From assembly GCF_011057975.1 (NCBI RefSeq), contig NZ_CP049109.1:3795476-3859475 (forward strand): 64,000 nt of DNA. The letters run 5' to 3'. The first letter of the stretch is position 1. Every line of letters begins with the position of its first letter. Both the position numbers and the translations under genes were made by a program. This stretch comes from Sphingosinithalassobacter tenebrarum (lineage in GTDB: Bacteria > Pseudomonadota > Alphaproteobacteria > Sphingomonadales > Sphingomonadaceae). This document shows, one piece after another, positions 50,534-59,583 of the stretch. The notes under the pieces were generated by a model that did no database searches, was not told where the DNA came from, and was given only the letters and a program-made list of their open reading frames with translations.

Positions 50534-51931
50534 ATGGAGTGGTTTACAGCGAAGGCGCCGATACGGGCCAAGCTGCTTTTCGTTTTTCAGGTGATGACGG
50601 CGCAGGTCGCGCTCGCCGCGCTTGTTGCGGCGTTTCTACCGCTCTATCTCGGTCTTCCGCTGGCGGCTTTCCTCACGGGGGCGACGTGGCTTCTCGGCAT
50701 GCGCTTTCGCAAGGCGATCGCCGACCCCTATGTGACAACGGTGGTCCGCATGGAAGCCCTGGCCGCTGGCGATCTCGACAGCCATATCGAATTCACCGAC
50801 TATGAAGATTGCGTCGGACGCATGACCAAGGCGATGTTCACCTTTCGCGACACCGCACGCGATCAGTTGGCAAGCGCCGCCGAGCAGAGCGCGGTCGTCG
50901 CCGAGTTCAGTGCGCAGCTCGAACGCCTGTCGGGGGGCGATCTGACCGCAGCGATCACCAGCGACTTCAAGGGCGACTATGTGACGCTCAAATCCAACTA
51001 CAACAAGGCGCTGGAAAGCCTACGCGCGCTGATCGGCACGGTAATCGCCAGCACCGCCGCGATCCGCACCGGATCGCAGGAGATCGCCCAGGCATCCGAA
51101 AACCTGGCACGCCGCACCGAATCCAATGCGGCCAGCCTCGAGGAGACCGCGGCATCGATCGCCCAGATGGACGGCCGCCTCAAGGCAACCGCCGCTGCTG
51201 CCGAACGTACCGTGGACCGCGCCGACGGCGCGATCAGCACCGTCAAGGGCGGTCGCGACATCGCCGACGAGGCCGTCCGGGCGATGGGGCGCGTATCCGA
51301 AAGCGCCAAGGGCATCGACAGCGTGATCGAAGGGCTCGACAAGATCGCCTTCCAGACGCGCGTGCTTGCGATGAACGCTGCGGTCGAGGCCGGTCGCGCG
51401 GGCGAAGCAGGGCGCGGCTTCGCGGTCGTCGCCGATCTCGTTTCGGCGCTCGCGATGCGCGCCGAAGAGGAAGCCGGCCGGGCCCGCGACCAGCTCACGG
51501 AAACGCAGGGCGATATCGAAACCGCGGTCGGCGCAGTCGAACGTGTCGACGCCGCGCTCTCCGCGATCACCGAGGGTGTGTCGCAGGTGCACGGCCTGCT
51601 CGGCGACATGGCTGCAGACAATCAGGCGCAGGCCGGCGCGATCACCGAAATCAGCAGCGCGGTGACATCGATGGACCAGGCGACGCAGCAGAACGCCGCG
51701 ATGGTGGAGGAAACCTCCGCCGCCGCGCGGTCGCTGACGAGCGAAGTCGATACGCTGGCGGCCCAGGCATCGACATTCGTGATCACGCAAGCCGCCGGAA
51801 CGCGCGGCGCGGCGCGGCCCGCCATCGCCATGCCGTCGCGAACTGCGCAGATCGTCGCGAACGCGCGCCCGGCGCTGGCGGCCGTGCCCGCCAGGCAACC
51901 GGCCGACGCCGACGACTGGGCCAGCTTCTGA
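50534..51931 (+). CDS. Methyl-accepting chemotaxis protein without sensor domain, tandem HAMP
   Basis: A 465-residue receptor. Two helices near the N-terminus ('LLFVFQVMTAQVALAALVAAFLP' and 'LPLAAFLTGATWLLGM') are joined by only a few residues, so there is no periplasmic sensor. Two HAMP-like segments follow ('MEALAAGDLDSHIEF' and 'LERLSGGDLTAAI'), then the coiled-coil signalling domain with tip 'DKIAFQTRVLAMNAAVEAGRAGEAGRGFAVVADLVSALAMR'. The C-terminus 'DDWASF' fits the xWxxF CheR/CheB tether. The tip departs from the usual sequence at several positions. ATG 50534 has a nearby AGGTGG; GTG 50525 is also possible. Confidence 0.88.
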   Translation: MEWFTAKAPIRAKLLFVFQVMTAQVALAALVAAFLPLYLGLPLAAFLTGATWLLGMRFRKAIADPYVTTVVRMEALAAGDLDSHIEFTDYEDCVGRMTKAMFTFRDTARDQLASAAEQSAVVAEFSAQLERLSGGDLTAAITSDFKGDYVTLKSNYNKALESLRALIGTVIASTAAIRTGSQEIAQASENLARRTESNAASLEETAASIAQMDGRLKATAAAAERTVDRADGAISTVKGGRDIADEAVRAMGRVSESAKGIDSVIEGLDKIAFQTRVLAMNAAVEAGRAGEAGRGFAVVADLVSALAMRAEEEAGRARDQLTETQGDIETAVGAVERVDAALSAITEGVSQVHGLLGDMAADNQAQAGAITEISSAVTSMDQATQQNAAMVEETSAAARSLTSEVDTLAAQASTFVITQAAGTRGAARPAIAMPSRTAQIVANARPALAAVPARQPADADDWASF

Positions 51932-51991
51932 TCGCTTGCAACGCCCCGGCCGATCGCGATCATTTCGGCCGGAGCGCTCTTGCTCCCGACT

Positions 51992-53275
51992 TCAGCCGTC
52001 GCCGACGCGCTCGATATCGGCGCCGACGCCCTGCAGCTTTTCCTCCAGCCGCTCATAACCGCGATCGAGGTGATAGACGCGGTTGACCTGTGTTTCCCCC
52101 TCGGCGGCGAGGCCAGCTATGATCAGGCTCATCGATGCGCGCAGATCGGTTGCCATCACCGGCGCGCCGACCATCCTGTCGACACCGCGTACCACCGCCG
52201 CGCGGCCGCGCACCTGGATGTCGGCGCCCATGCGCGCGAGTTCGGGCACATGCATATAACGGTTCTCGAAGATCGTCTCTGTGAGCACGCTGGCACCATC
52301 TGCCTTGCACAGCATCGCCATGAACTGCGCCTGCATGTCGGTGGCAAAACCCGGATAGGGTGCCGTCGAAAGCGTTAGCGGCGACAGGCCGTTGGAGGCT
52401 TCGACATGGATGGCGTCGGGCCGCTCCTCCACCGTCACGCCCGCTTCGCGCAGGGCATCGAGCGTCGCGAGCATGTCGCCGGCCGCCGCGCCGACGAGAT
52501 CGACGCTGCCGCCCGTGATCGCCGCCGCGCAGGCATAGCTGCCTGCCTCGATCCGGTCGGGCATCACGCGATAGGTGGCGCCGTGCAGCGCATCGCGCCC
52601 TTCGATCTCAAGCGTTTCGGTGCCGATCCCGTCGATAGCGGCGCCCATCGCGACCAGCAGATTGCACAGATCGACGATTTCCGGCTCTCGCGCGGCATTT
52701 TCGATTCGCGTCGGCCCCTTTGCCAGCACCGCAGCCATGACGGCATTCTCCGTCGCACCGACCGACACGATCGGAAAATTGACTCGCCCGCCCGGCAGCC
52801 GTCCGCCCGGAGCGGTCGCCTTCACATAGCCGGCGGTCACTTCGATTTCGGCGCCCATCGATTCGAGCGCCTTGAGGTGAAGGTCGACCGGACGGTTACC
52901 GATCGCGCATCCGCCGGGCAGCGACACTGTCGCTTCGCCCATCCGGCCGACCAGCGGGCCGAGCACCAGGATCGACGCGCGCATCTTGCGCACGATGTCA
53001 TAAGGGGCGACAGTAGAGGTGAGCCGCGCCGCGCGCATCGTCATCACGCGGCCGAAATCGGACGGGCGGGCGCCTTCTACCATTGTCGAGACGCCGAATT
53101 GATTCAGTAAATGTCCGAAGCTGTCGACATCTGCGAGGCGAGGCAGATTACGCAGCGTCAGCGGTTCATCGGTAAGAAGCGCGCAGGGAAGCAGGGTCAA
53201 AGCGGCGTTCTTCGCCCCCGAGATTGCAATGCGGCCGGAGAGGCGATTTCCGCCTCGGATCAAAATACGGTCCAT
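51992..53275 (-). CDS. murA: UDP-N-acetylglucosamine 1-carboxyvinyltransferase
   Basis: Catalyses the first committed step of peptidoglycan synthesis, transferring enolpyruvate from PEP to UDP-GlcNAc in the cytoplasm. The 427-residue protein has the inside-out barrel sequence: Lys22-Asn23 in '[12 protein letters not shown]', Cys123 in '[11 protein letters not shown]' (the fosfomycin target, present), and '[11 protein letters not shown]' with the catalytic Asp region. The start at 53275 gives '[12 protein letters not shown]'. It is divergent from the Crp/Fnr gene. Confidence 0.97.
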   Translation of the reverse strand: MDRILIRGGNRLSGRIAISGAKNAALTLLPCALLTDEPLTLRNLPRLADVDSFGHLLNQFGVSTMVEGARPSDFGRVMTMRAARLTSTVAPYDIVRKMRASILVLGPLVGRMGEATVSLPGGCAIGNRPVDLHLKALESMGAEIEVTAGYVKATAPGGRLPGGRVNFPIVSVGATENAVMAAVLAKGPTRIENAAREPEIVDLCNLLVAMGAAIDGIGTETLEIEGRDALHGATYRVMPDRIEAGSYACAAAITGGSVDLVGAAAGDMLATLDALREAGVTVEERPDAIHVEASNGLSPLTLSTAPYPGFATDMQAQFMAMLCKADGASVLTETIFENRYMHVPELARMGADIQVRGRAAVVRGVDRMVGAPVMATDLRASMSLIIAGLAAEGETQVNRVYHLDRGYERLEEKLQGVGADIERVGDG

Positions 53276-53397
53276 TTCCGGGCTTCTAGCCGGTGGCGGC
53301 AATGGTGCAAGAGCAAGCGGGTCGATCGGACTTGATCGACTTTAATGCACTGATTTTAAGGCGCTGCTTTGCACTTGCGATGTTGGGGGAGCAAAGT

Positions 53398-54129
53398 GTG
53401 TCCGCGAGTTGTTTCGCCGAAAATCTGGGTCATCTGATTGAATTGACCGGCGCCGAGTCGGCGGCGCTTGAAAAGCTGGAAGGCCGGCAGCGCCAGTTGC
53501 GGCGCGGCGCGATCCTGCTGCGCGAGAAGGAGCGCGGCAACGAGCTCTTCATTCTCCGCAAGGGAATGATGATGAGCTATGTCATCCTCGACGATGGCAG
53601 CCGGCAGATTCTGCGCTTTATGTTTCCCGGAGATCTGCTGGGAAGCGCGCTCATATATCGCGATGCCCCGGAGACGCTGTGCGCGCTTTCGGACGCCGTG
53701 GTAGCCCCGTTCGAGCGCAACCTGCTCGTACCGATATTCGACGAACATCCCCGGCTGGCGGCACTGCTGCTCGTCTACAACAATATCCAGCGAGTGGCGC
53801 TTACCGATCGACTCGCGGCGCTGGGGAGGACCTCGGCCAAGGCGCGGATCGCGGCGCTGCTCCTCGAATTGCGCAACCGGTTGCGCAGAGCCGACAGCTC
53901 GGTGACGAACGGCTTCGCGCTGGGACTGACTCAGGAGGAGATCGGCGACGCGACCGGCCTCACTTCGGTCCATGTCAATCGCATGCTGCGCCAGCTCGAA
54001 CAGGAAGGCATGATCGCGCGCGAAAGCGGCCGGGTTACGCTGCTCGACGAAAATTCGCTCAGGCGCGAGGCCAACTATGTCAATCGCTATGAAGGGCTGG
54101 ACCTGGGCTGGCTGCCGTCGCCGCGCTGA
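53398..54129 (+). CDS. Crp/Fnr family transcriptional regulator
   Basis: A 243-residue regulator with an N-terminal cyclic-nucleotide-like beta-roll ('GRQRQLRRGAILLREKERGNELFILRKGMMMSYVILDDGSRQILRFMFPGDLLGS') and a C-terminal winged helix ('LGLTQEEIGDATGLTSVHVNRMLRQLEQEGMIARESGRVTLL'). No N-terminal Fe-S cysteine cluster as in FNR is seen, and the cAMP-phosphate Arg/Ser motif is not evident, so the signal is unknown. GTG 53398 is chosen because GGGGGAG lies six bases upstream; ATG 53380 is the other choice. A candidate promoter is TTGATC-17-TTTAAG (53332-53360). Confidence 0.88.
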   Translation: MSASCFAENLGHLIELTGAESAALEKLEGRQRQLRRGAILLREKERGNELFILRKGMMMSYVILDDGSRQILRFMFPGDLLGSALIYRDAPETLCALSDAVVAPFERNLLVPIFDEHPRLAALLLVYNNIQRVALTDRLAALGRTSAKARIAALLLELRNRLRRADSSVTNGFALGLTQEEIGDATGLTSVHVNRMLRQLEQEGMIARESGRVTLLDENSLRREANYVNRYEGLDLGWLPSPR

Positions 54130-54147
54130 ACAAGACCGATCGCGCGA

Positions 54148-54510
54148 TCAGGCCTTTTCCAGAGTGCATTGCAGCGGATGCTGGTTCTGCCGCGCGAATT
54201 CGATCACCTGCGCAACCTTGGTCTCCGCTACTTCGTAGCTGAACACGCCGCACACGCCGACTCCGCGCTGATGGACATGGAGCATGACTCGTGTCGCCTC
54301 CTCCATGTTCATACGAAAGAAGCGCTGGAGGACGAGCACGACGAATTCCATCGGCGTGTAATCGTCATTGAGCATCAGCACGCGATACGGCGTTGGCTTC
54401 TTGGTCCGCGTCCGCGTGCGCGTCGCGATGCCGACCGCGTCGTCGCCGTCACCGTCGCCGCCCTCGGCGTCGTCTTCGTTCATCTGGAAAGGGAGGGGAT
54501 TGGAGACCAT
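54148..54510 (-). CDS. clpS: ATP-dependent Clp protease adaptor ClpS
   Basis: ClpS delivers N-degron substrates to ClpAP. The 120-residue protein (acidic, variable N-terminus) carries '[24 protein letters not shown]' (about 42-65), including the Asn-Asp-Asp-Tyr-Thr-Pro-Met-Glu substrate-pocket segment, '[24 protein letters not shown]', and '[11 protein letters not shown]' at the end. Start at ATG 54510 or 54483. It converges on the Crp/Fnr gene with 18 bases between. Confidence 0.92.
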   Translation of the reverse strand: MVSNPLPFQMNEDDAEGGDGDGDDAVGIATRTRTRTKKPTPYRVLMLNDDYTPMEFVVLVLQRFFRMNMEEATRVMLHVHQRGVGVCGVFSYEVAETKVAQVIEFARQNQHPLQCTLEKA

Positions 54511-54667
54511 CACGCGGACAAAAATATGAAACCGGCCCGCCAAGGGCAAGAGGCGCCGGCAGCGGCCGGCACGGAAAGTGGTCGTTCCGGGACACGACGC
54601 CGCCGCACAACGCGCCTCGGTCCGCCCGATCCCGCAGTCAATCGCGGTAGCCGGACGCCCGGACACG

Positions 54668-54703
54668 AATCGGGCGGCCGCGACATGCGCGACCGCCCGA
54701 CTC
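54668..54703. terminator. GC-rich hairpin after the phasin gene
   Basis: ATCGGGCGGCCGCG (54669-54682) pairs with CGCGACCGCCCGAC (54689-54702) with two wobble positions, 21 bases after the phasin stop on the minus strand. It lacks a T-tract, so it may act as a stabilising 3' structure rather than a true terminator. The rest of 54511-54723 shows nothing. Confidence 0.4.
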
Positions 54704-54723
54704 AGTGTTCAGCGTGCCGGGAT

Positions 54724-55434
54724 TCAGGCGACGGCCTTCGCCTTGTCGGCCGCGACGGCGAAGCGGCTCGAGATCGGCTGCGAGGCATCGCCGGCGAGCT
54801 TGAGCATCGCTTCGGTCGTCTTCGAGGCTTCGGCGACATAGGCGTCGAACGCGCCGCGGACATAGTCGCTCTGCAGCTTGAAGAAATCGGCCGGGGTCTT
54901 CACCGACGCCATGTTCTTGAACGCCGCGGTCGCTTCCTCGAACGACTTGCGGCCGAATTCGGCGGCTTCCTGGCCCATGCTTTCAAAGCCCTTGGCGGTG
55001 ATCTTGCCCGATTCGACGAGCGCTTCGACATTGCCCTTGGCAAAGTCGTTCATTTCCTCGGCCATCTTCGTCGACTTCTCGACGGCGGCCTTGGTGCGGT
55101 CGTTGAAATCGGAGAACATCGCCTGGGCCCGGTTGATGGTGGTTTCGGCAGTGGCTTCCATTGCAATCACTTCCTCATTGATCGCGGCAGGCGCTTCGGC
55201 CTTCGCGGCGGGTTCGGGGGTGCCGGTGGGGACCGGCGCTGTTTCGATCTTGGCGGTTTCCTGCGGCGTCGTCTCCGCTGCCGCGGCGACCGGAGCGGCC
55301 GCCGTTTCGGCGGGCTTGGCTTCGGCCTTGGCGGCCGCCGGAGCGGACGTCTTCTTTCGTGTCGCAGCCGGCTTCTTCGGCTGCGCGGGTTTCGGAGCGG
55401 CGGTATCCTGCTGCTTCGGTCCCTTGCTTGCCAT
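54724..55434 (-). CDS. Phasin family protein with Lys/Ala/Pro-rich N-terminus
   Basis: A 236-residue polyhydroxyalkanoate granule-associated protein. Residues 1-85 are low complexity, rich in Ala, Lys, Pro and Glu ('ATRKKTSAPAAAKAEAKPAE'). The C-terminal phasin_2 domain is helical and amphipathic: 'FNDRTKAAVEKSTKMAEEMNDFAKGNVEALVESGKI', 'TPADFFKLQSDYVRGAFDAYVAEASKTTEAML'. Phasins coat PHB granules and control their size. ATG 55434 has AGGAGGCCCCGC upstream. It lies directly downstream of phaC on the same strand, with its own 108-base leader. Confidence 0.92.
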   Translation of the reverse strand: MASKGPKQQDTAAPKPAQPKKPAATRKKTSAPAAAKAEAKPAETAAAPVAAAAETTPQETAKIETAPVPTGTPEPAAKAEAPAAINEEVIAMEATAETTINRAQAMFSDFNDRTKAAVEKSTKMAEEMNDFAKGNVEALVESGKITAKGFESMGQEAAEFGRKSFEEATAAFKNMASVKTPADFFKLQSDYVRGAFDAYVAEASKTTEAMLKLAGDASQPISSRFAVAADKAKAVA

Positions 55435-55542
55435 GCGGGGCCTCCTGTCGCTTGCTGCGATGCAACATTTACAAGTCACGGAGGCTCAAATCAAGAGAAA
55501 TTGTGCACTGCAGCATGAATTTCGGCAGCGTGACCTAACGTT

Positions 55543-57297
55543 CTATCGCATCCGCACATAAGTTCCGGGTGCGTCGCACAGGCTCTTCAACTTGCCCTTC
55601 CCGGGGATGCGCTCTCCCTTCGCGGGCACGGTCTGCCCATCCTGTCCGCGCAGCCATGCGATCCAGTCGGGCCACCAGCTGCCCTTGGTCTCCCTGGCGC
55701 CCTTGAGGAAGGTCTGCAGCGATTTAACCCGGCGGCCGTTGGTCCAATACTGGTATTTGCCGCTCGATGGCGGATTGACGACCCCCGCGATATGGCCGCT
55801 TCCCGCGAGCAGGAAGCGCATCGGCCCGTGGAAATGCTCGGTCAGCTTCCACACGCTTTCGGGCGGCGCGATATGGTCCTCGCGCCCGGCCTGGATATAG
55901 GACGGCGTTTTCACGCTGCTCAGGTCGATCGGGGTATCGCCGATCGACAGCGCGCCCGGCTCGACCATCCGATTATCGCGATAGAGATCGGTCAGATAGG
56001 CGAGATGCCATTTTGCCGGCAGGTTGGTGACGTCCGAATTCCAGTAGAGCAGTTCGAACGGCGCATAATCCTTGCCCAGCAGATAATTGTTGGTGACATA
56101 GCTCCAGATCAGATCGCGTCCGCGCAGCAGATTGAACGTCGCGGCCATATAGCGCCCGTCCAGATAGCCGTCGCTCGACAGGCTGCGGATCAGCGCGAGC
56201 TGTTCGTCGTCGACGAAGTTGCTGAGATCGCCGGCATGGCTGAAATCGACCTGTGCGGTAAGGAAGGTCGCGCTTTTCACCTTGTCCGCCTGCCCGCGCG
56301 CGGCAAGCACCGCGAGCGTCGCGGCGAGCGTCGTTCCGGCGACGCAATAGCCGACCGCATGAACGCTCTCGACACCGAGCAGGTCGCGCACAGTATCGAT
56401 GGCGTCGATCTGACCGCCCTCGACATAATCGTCCCAGGTGACGTCCTTCATCGACGCGTCGGCTGATTTCCACGATACGACGAAAACCGTGGCGCCCTGC
56501 GCCACCGCCCAGCGGATGAAGCTCTTTTCCGGCGTCAGATCGAGGATGTAATAGCGATTGATCCAGGGCGGAAAGATCACCACCGGCATCTTCAGGACAT
56601 CAGGCGTTGTCGGCGTGTACTGGATCAGTTCGTAGAGCGGCGTGCGCCTGACCACCTTGCCCGGCGTCGTCGCCAGATTGCGCCCGACCTCGAACGCGTC
56701 GGGATCGGTCTGGGTCAGCTGCCCGCGCGCCATGTCATTGAGCATGTGCTGCAGGCCCTTGAGCAGGCTCTCGCCCTTGGTCTCGACGATCTTCTCGAGC
56801 ACTTCGGGGTTGGTCGCCGGGAAATTGGCCGGGCTCATGGCGTCGAGGAAGCCGCGCGTGGCGAAGCGCAGTTGCTCCTTGTGTCGCGCGTCGACGCCTT
56901 CGAGCGCATCCACTCCCTTCAGCATATGCTCAGCAATGACCAGATAGCTTTGCCGCAGGAAATCGAACAGCGGCTGTTCGTGCCATTGCGGCGCCCTGAA
57001 CCGGCGATCGCGGGCCTGCTCGGCATCCTCACCCAGCGGCGCCCCCGGCTCCTGCGTCAGGAAACGCGACCACAGCGTCATCGTGTCCGACCAGAAATCC
57101 GCAGTGGCGCGAAATGCGGCAGCCGGTTCGAACAGATGCGACATGGCGGCAGGTCCGGGCATGTGCGCCATCATGTCGAGGCCTTGCTCGAGCATCATCT
57201 GCTGCGCCTGGCCGAACACCCAGGTCCAGTGCTGCAACTCCTCGAGCGACGGCATCTGCATTGCCGGTTCAGCGGCCATCTCGCTCGTGGTCATCAC
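55543..57297 (-). CDS. phaC: Class I poly(R)-hydroxyalkanoate synthase
   Basis: Polymerises (R)-3-hydroxyacyl-CoA, usually hydroxybutyryl-CoA, at the granule surface. The 584-residue protein has the N-terminal PhaC_N domain and an alpha/beta hydrolase core with the catalytic triad Cys318 ('VGYCVAGTTLA', the lipase-like box with Cys), Asp474 ('AGREDHIAPP') and His502 ('GSGHIAGVVNPP'). Length and Cys position fit class I enzymes that need no second subunit. It follows the DUF1963 gene by ten bases and is followed by phasin. Confidence 0.96.
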   Translation of the reverse strand: MMTTSEMAAEPAMQMPSLEELQHWTWVFGQAQQMMLEQGLDMMAHMPGPAAMSHLFEPAAAFRATADFWSDTMTLWSRFLTQEPGAPLGEDAEQARDRRFRAPQWHEQPLFDFLRQSYLVIAEHMLKGVDALEGVDARHKEQLRFATRGFLDAMSPANFPATNPEVLEKIVETKGESLLKGLQHMLNDMARGQLTQTDPDAFEVGRNLATTPGKVVRRTPLYELIQYTPTTPDVLKMPVVIFPPWINRYYILDLTPEKSFIRWAVAQGATVFVVSWKSADASMKDVTWDDYVEGGQIDAIDTVRDLLGVESVHAVGYCVAGTTLAATLAVLAARGQADKVKSATFLTAQVDFSHAGDLSNFVDDEQLALIRSLSSDGYLDGRYMAATFNLLRGRDLIWSYVTNNYLLGKDYAPFELLYWNSDVTNLPAKWHLAYLTDLYRDNRMVEPGALSIGDTPIDLSSVKTPSYIQAGREDHIAPPESVWKLTEHFHGPMRFLLAGSGHIAGVVNPPSSGKYQYWTNGRRVKSLQTFLKGARETKGSWWPDWIAWLRGQDGQTVPAKGERIPGKGKLKSLCDAPGTYVRMR

Positions 57298-57307
57298 TGC
57301 CTTTCCG

Positions 57308-58096
57308 TCAAAAGGACTGAAGGATCATCCAGCATTGCTCGAATCGTCCCGCCCGGGCATCGTCTTCACGAATCCAGAAATACAGCCGGCCGCCCTCGCC
57401 CCATTCCATGTTGAGATCGGGGTCGCAATCGACCTGCAGCAGCAATCGCCAGTCGTTCGCGCCCACCGCCAGCGCGGCGCCGGCGCTGGCCGGGAGCCGG
57501 TCCGCATCGGGCACCTGGATTCCCTGCGAAGCGCACTGGCATTGCTCCTCCATGATATCGGACTGGATCGGTTCAGGCCAACCGCCGATGCGATGTCGCT
57601 GCTCATCCAGCCGGTCGAACGGCTCGATCAGCGCATCGATATCGGCCTGGGTGAGTGCCAGATCGCCCAGCACCAGGCGGTTGGTCGTCGGCCAGGATAC
57701 TTCGGGCAGGAAGATCACCGATCGCACCGGAAAGGGCGTGCATGCCTCGGGCGGCGGCAACGTCAGCCCCTCGGGCGCGTCAGCGTGGCGATAGCGGACC
57801 ACCCAGCTGCCCTTCTTGCTCGGGTCGAGTCCCCACCCGCGCTGCTTGCAATCGAAGAAGAACTGCAGCGTTCCCGCCGCCGGCAGCCAATCGGGACCGC
57901 CCACGGAATGCAGTTCGGAAAGATCGACCTGCCCTATGAAATCAAGCGGTTCGCCTTCCCAGTACGGCCAGGGGCCGCCGATATCGCCTCGCGGCACGCC
58001 CCCCAGCCAGCTGTCACTCGCGTCGACTGCTGGTACCAGCAGCCAGGTCTCCTGCGCCGCCTCGCGCAGGCGACGCCGTGCTTCGTTCAGCGACAT
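57308..58096 (-). CDS. DUF1963 (YwqG-like) family protein
   Basis: A 262-residue cytoplasmic protein of the DUF1963/YwqG family. 'SWLGGVPRGDIGGPWPYWEGEPLDFIGQVDLSEL' and 'GTLQFFFDCKQRGWG' in the first half, and 'WRLLLQVDCDPDLNMEWGEGGRLYFWIREDDARAGRFEQCWMILQ' at the C-terminus, are the family landmarks. Function unknown. It is rich in Trp and has no signal peptide. Ten bases upstream of phaC, it is probably cotranscribed with it. Confidence 0.88.
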   Translation of the reverse strand: MSLNEARRRLREAAQETWLLVPAVDASDSWLGGVPRGDIGGPWPYWEGEPLDFIGQVDLSELHSVGGPDWLPAAGTLQFFFDCKQRGWGLDPSKKGSWVVRYRHADAPEGLTLPPPEACTPFPVRSVIFLPEVSWPTTNRLVLGDLALTQADIDALIEPFDRLDEQRHRIGGWPEPIQSDIMEEQCQCASQGIQVPDADRLPASAGAALAVGANDWRLLLQVDCDPDLNMEWGEGGRLYFWIREDDARAGRFEQCWMILQSF

Positions 58097-58215
58097 TGCG
58101 TGCTCATTTGCCTCGCTTTTGCTGGCATGCCCGATGACAGGGGTATAGAGTCGACAAGCGCGGCTGCCAATTCGGTACCGCGATAAACTTCACGCGAGGA
58201 GGCGTGCACCCGATC

Positions 58216-59427
58216 ATGTCCGACGAATTCTACCGCATCAAGCGTCTGCCCCCCTATGTCATCGCCGAAGTCAACGCGATGCGGGCAGCGGCGCGCGCGG
58301 CAGGCGAGGACATCATCGATCTGGGGATGGGCAATCCCGATCTGCCGCCGCCCGACCATGTCATCGAAAAGCTGTGCGAAGTCGCCCGCAAGCCCGATGC
58401 GCACGGCTATTCGCAGTCCAAGGGCATTCCCGGGCTGCGCCGCGCCCAGGCCAATTATTACGGCCGTCGCTTCGGCGTCGATCTCGATCCCGAAAGCGAA
58501 GTCGTAGTGACGATGGGATCGAAGGAAGGGCTCGCCAGCCTCGCCACTGCGATCACCGCGCCGGGCGACGTGATCCTCGCGCCCAATCCGAGCTATCCGA
58601 TCCACACCTTCGGCTTCATCATCGCCGGGGCGACGATCCGCGAAGTGCCGACCACGCCCGACGATCGCTATTTCGAAAGCCTCGAGCGCGCGATGCATTT
58701 CAGCGTGCCGCGGCCGAGCGTGCTCGTGGTCAATTATCCGTCGAACCCGACCGCCGAAACGGTGGACCTGGCCTTCTACGAACGGCTCGTCGCCTTCGCC
58801 AAGGAACAGGGGCTGTGGGTGCTTTCGGACCTCGCCTATTCCGAGCTTTATTATGACGGCAACCCGACGCCTTCGATCCTGCAGGTGCCGGGCGCCAAGG
58901 ACGTGGCGGTCGAATTCACCTCGCTGTCGAAAACCTATTCGATGGCGGGCTGGCGAATGGGCTTCGCGGTCGGCAACAAGAAGCTGATCGCGGCGATGAC
59001 GCGGGTGAAGAGCTATCTCGACTATGGCGCCTTCACCCCGATCCAGGCCGCGGCCTGCGCCGCGCTGAACGGTCCGCAGGACATCGTCGAGAAGAACCGC
59101 CAGCTCTATCACAAGCGCCGCGACGTGCTGGTGGAGAGCTTCGGTCGCGCCGGATGGGAAATCCCGGCGCCCAAGGCGAGCATGTTCGCCTGGGCCCCCG
59201 TCCCGCCCGCGCTGGCGCATCTCGGCAGCCTCGAATTTTCGAAGCAATTGCTCACCGAAGCCAAGGTCGCGGTCGCGCCGGGCGTCGGCTATGGCGAAAA
59301 CGGCGAAGGCTATGTCCGCATCGCGATGGTCGAGAACGAACAGCGGCTGCGCCAGGCGGCGCGCAACGTGAAGCGCTATCTCCAGTCGATGGGCGTCAAT
59401 ACCGGCGGGCAGAAGAAGACGGGGTAA
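58216..59427 (+). CDS. alaC: Class I/II aminotransferase, AlaC-like
   Basis: A 403-residue PLP aminotransferase. It begins 'YRIKRLPPYVIAEVNAMRAAARAAGEDIIDLGMGNPDLPPP', typical of AlaC (glutamate-pyruvate transaminase). 'VVVTMGSKEGLASLATAI' binds PLP phosphate, 'VNYPSNPTAETVDL' and 'VLSDLAYSELYYDG' hold Asn and Asp, and Lys239 is in 'SLSKTYSMAGWRMGF'. ATG 58216 is 13 bases after GAGGAGG; GTG 58204 sits too close to it. Divergent from the DUF1963/phaC operon. Confidence 0.92.
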   Translation: MSDEFYRIKRLPPYVIAEVNAMRAAARAAGEDIIDLGMGNPDLPPPDHVIEKLCEVARKPDAHGYSQSKGIPGLRRAQANYYGRRFGVDLDPESEVVVTMGSKEGLASLATAITAPGDVILAPNPSYPIHTFGFIIAGATIREVPTTPDDRYFESLERAMHFSVPRPSVLVVNYPSNPTAETVDLAFYERLVAFAKEQGLWVLSDLAYSELYYDGNPTPSILQVPGAKDVAVEFTSLSKTYSMAGWRMGFAVGNKKLIAAMTRVKSYLDYGAFTPIQAAACAALNGPQDIVEKNRQLYHKRRDVLVESFGRAGWEIPAPKASMFAWAPVPPALAHLGSLEFSKQLLTEAKVAVAPGVGYGENGEGYVRIAMVENEQRLRQAARNVKRYLQSMGVNTGGQKKTG

Positions 59428-59438
59428 CATCCAACGAT

Positions 59439-59534
59439 CCGTTGGGTTCGAGCTTGTCGAGAACCCCTGGCGCGTGCGCCGGCGGTTCTCGATACGCCGT
59501 CTCGACAGGCTCGACGGCTACTCGAACCCAACGG
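59439..59534. repeat. REP-like palindromic doublet, family A (CGAG subtype)
   Basis: Left arm CCGTTGGGTTCGAGC (59439-59453) and its inverted copy (59521-59534). The left hairpin is GGGTTC-GAGCTTGTCGA-GAACCC. The right one, on the minus strand, keeps the same outer stem but carries an extra paired segment GCCGTC/GACGGC before loop GAGCCTGTCGA. It is the same subtype as the copy at 3033. Confidence 0.88.
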
Positions 59535-59583
59535 AATGCCGGCAGGGCGTGCTTTTTCGCCGCACCGCAGCTATCCGCGAACG

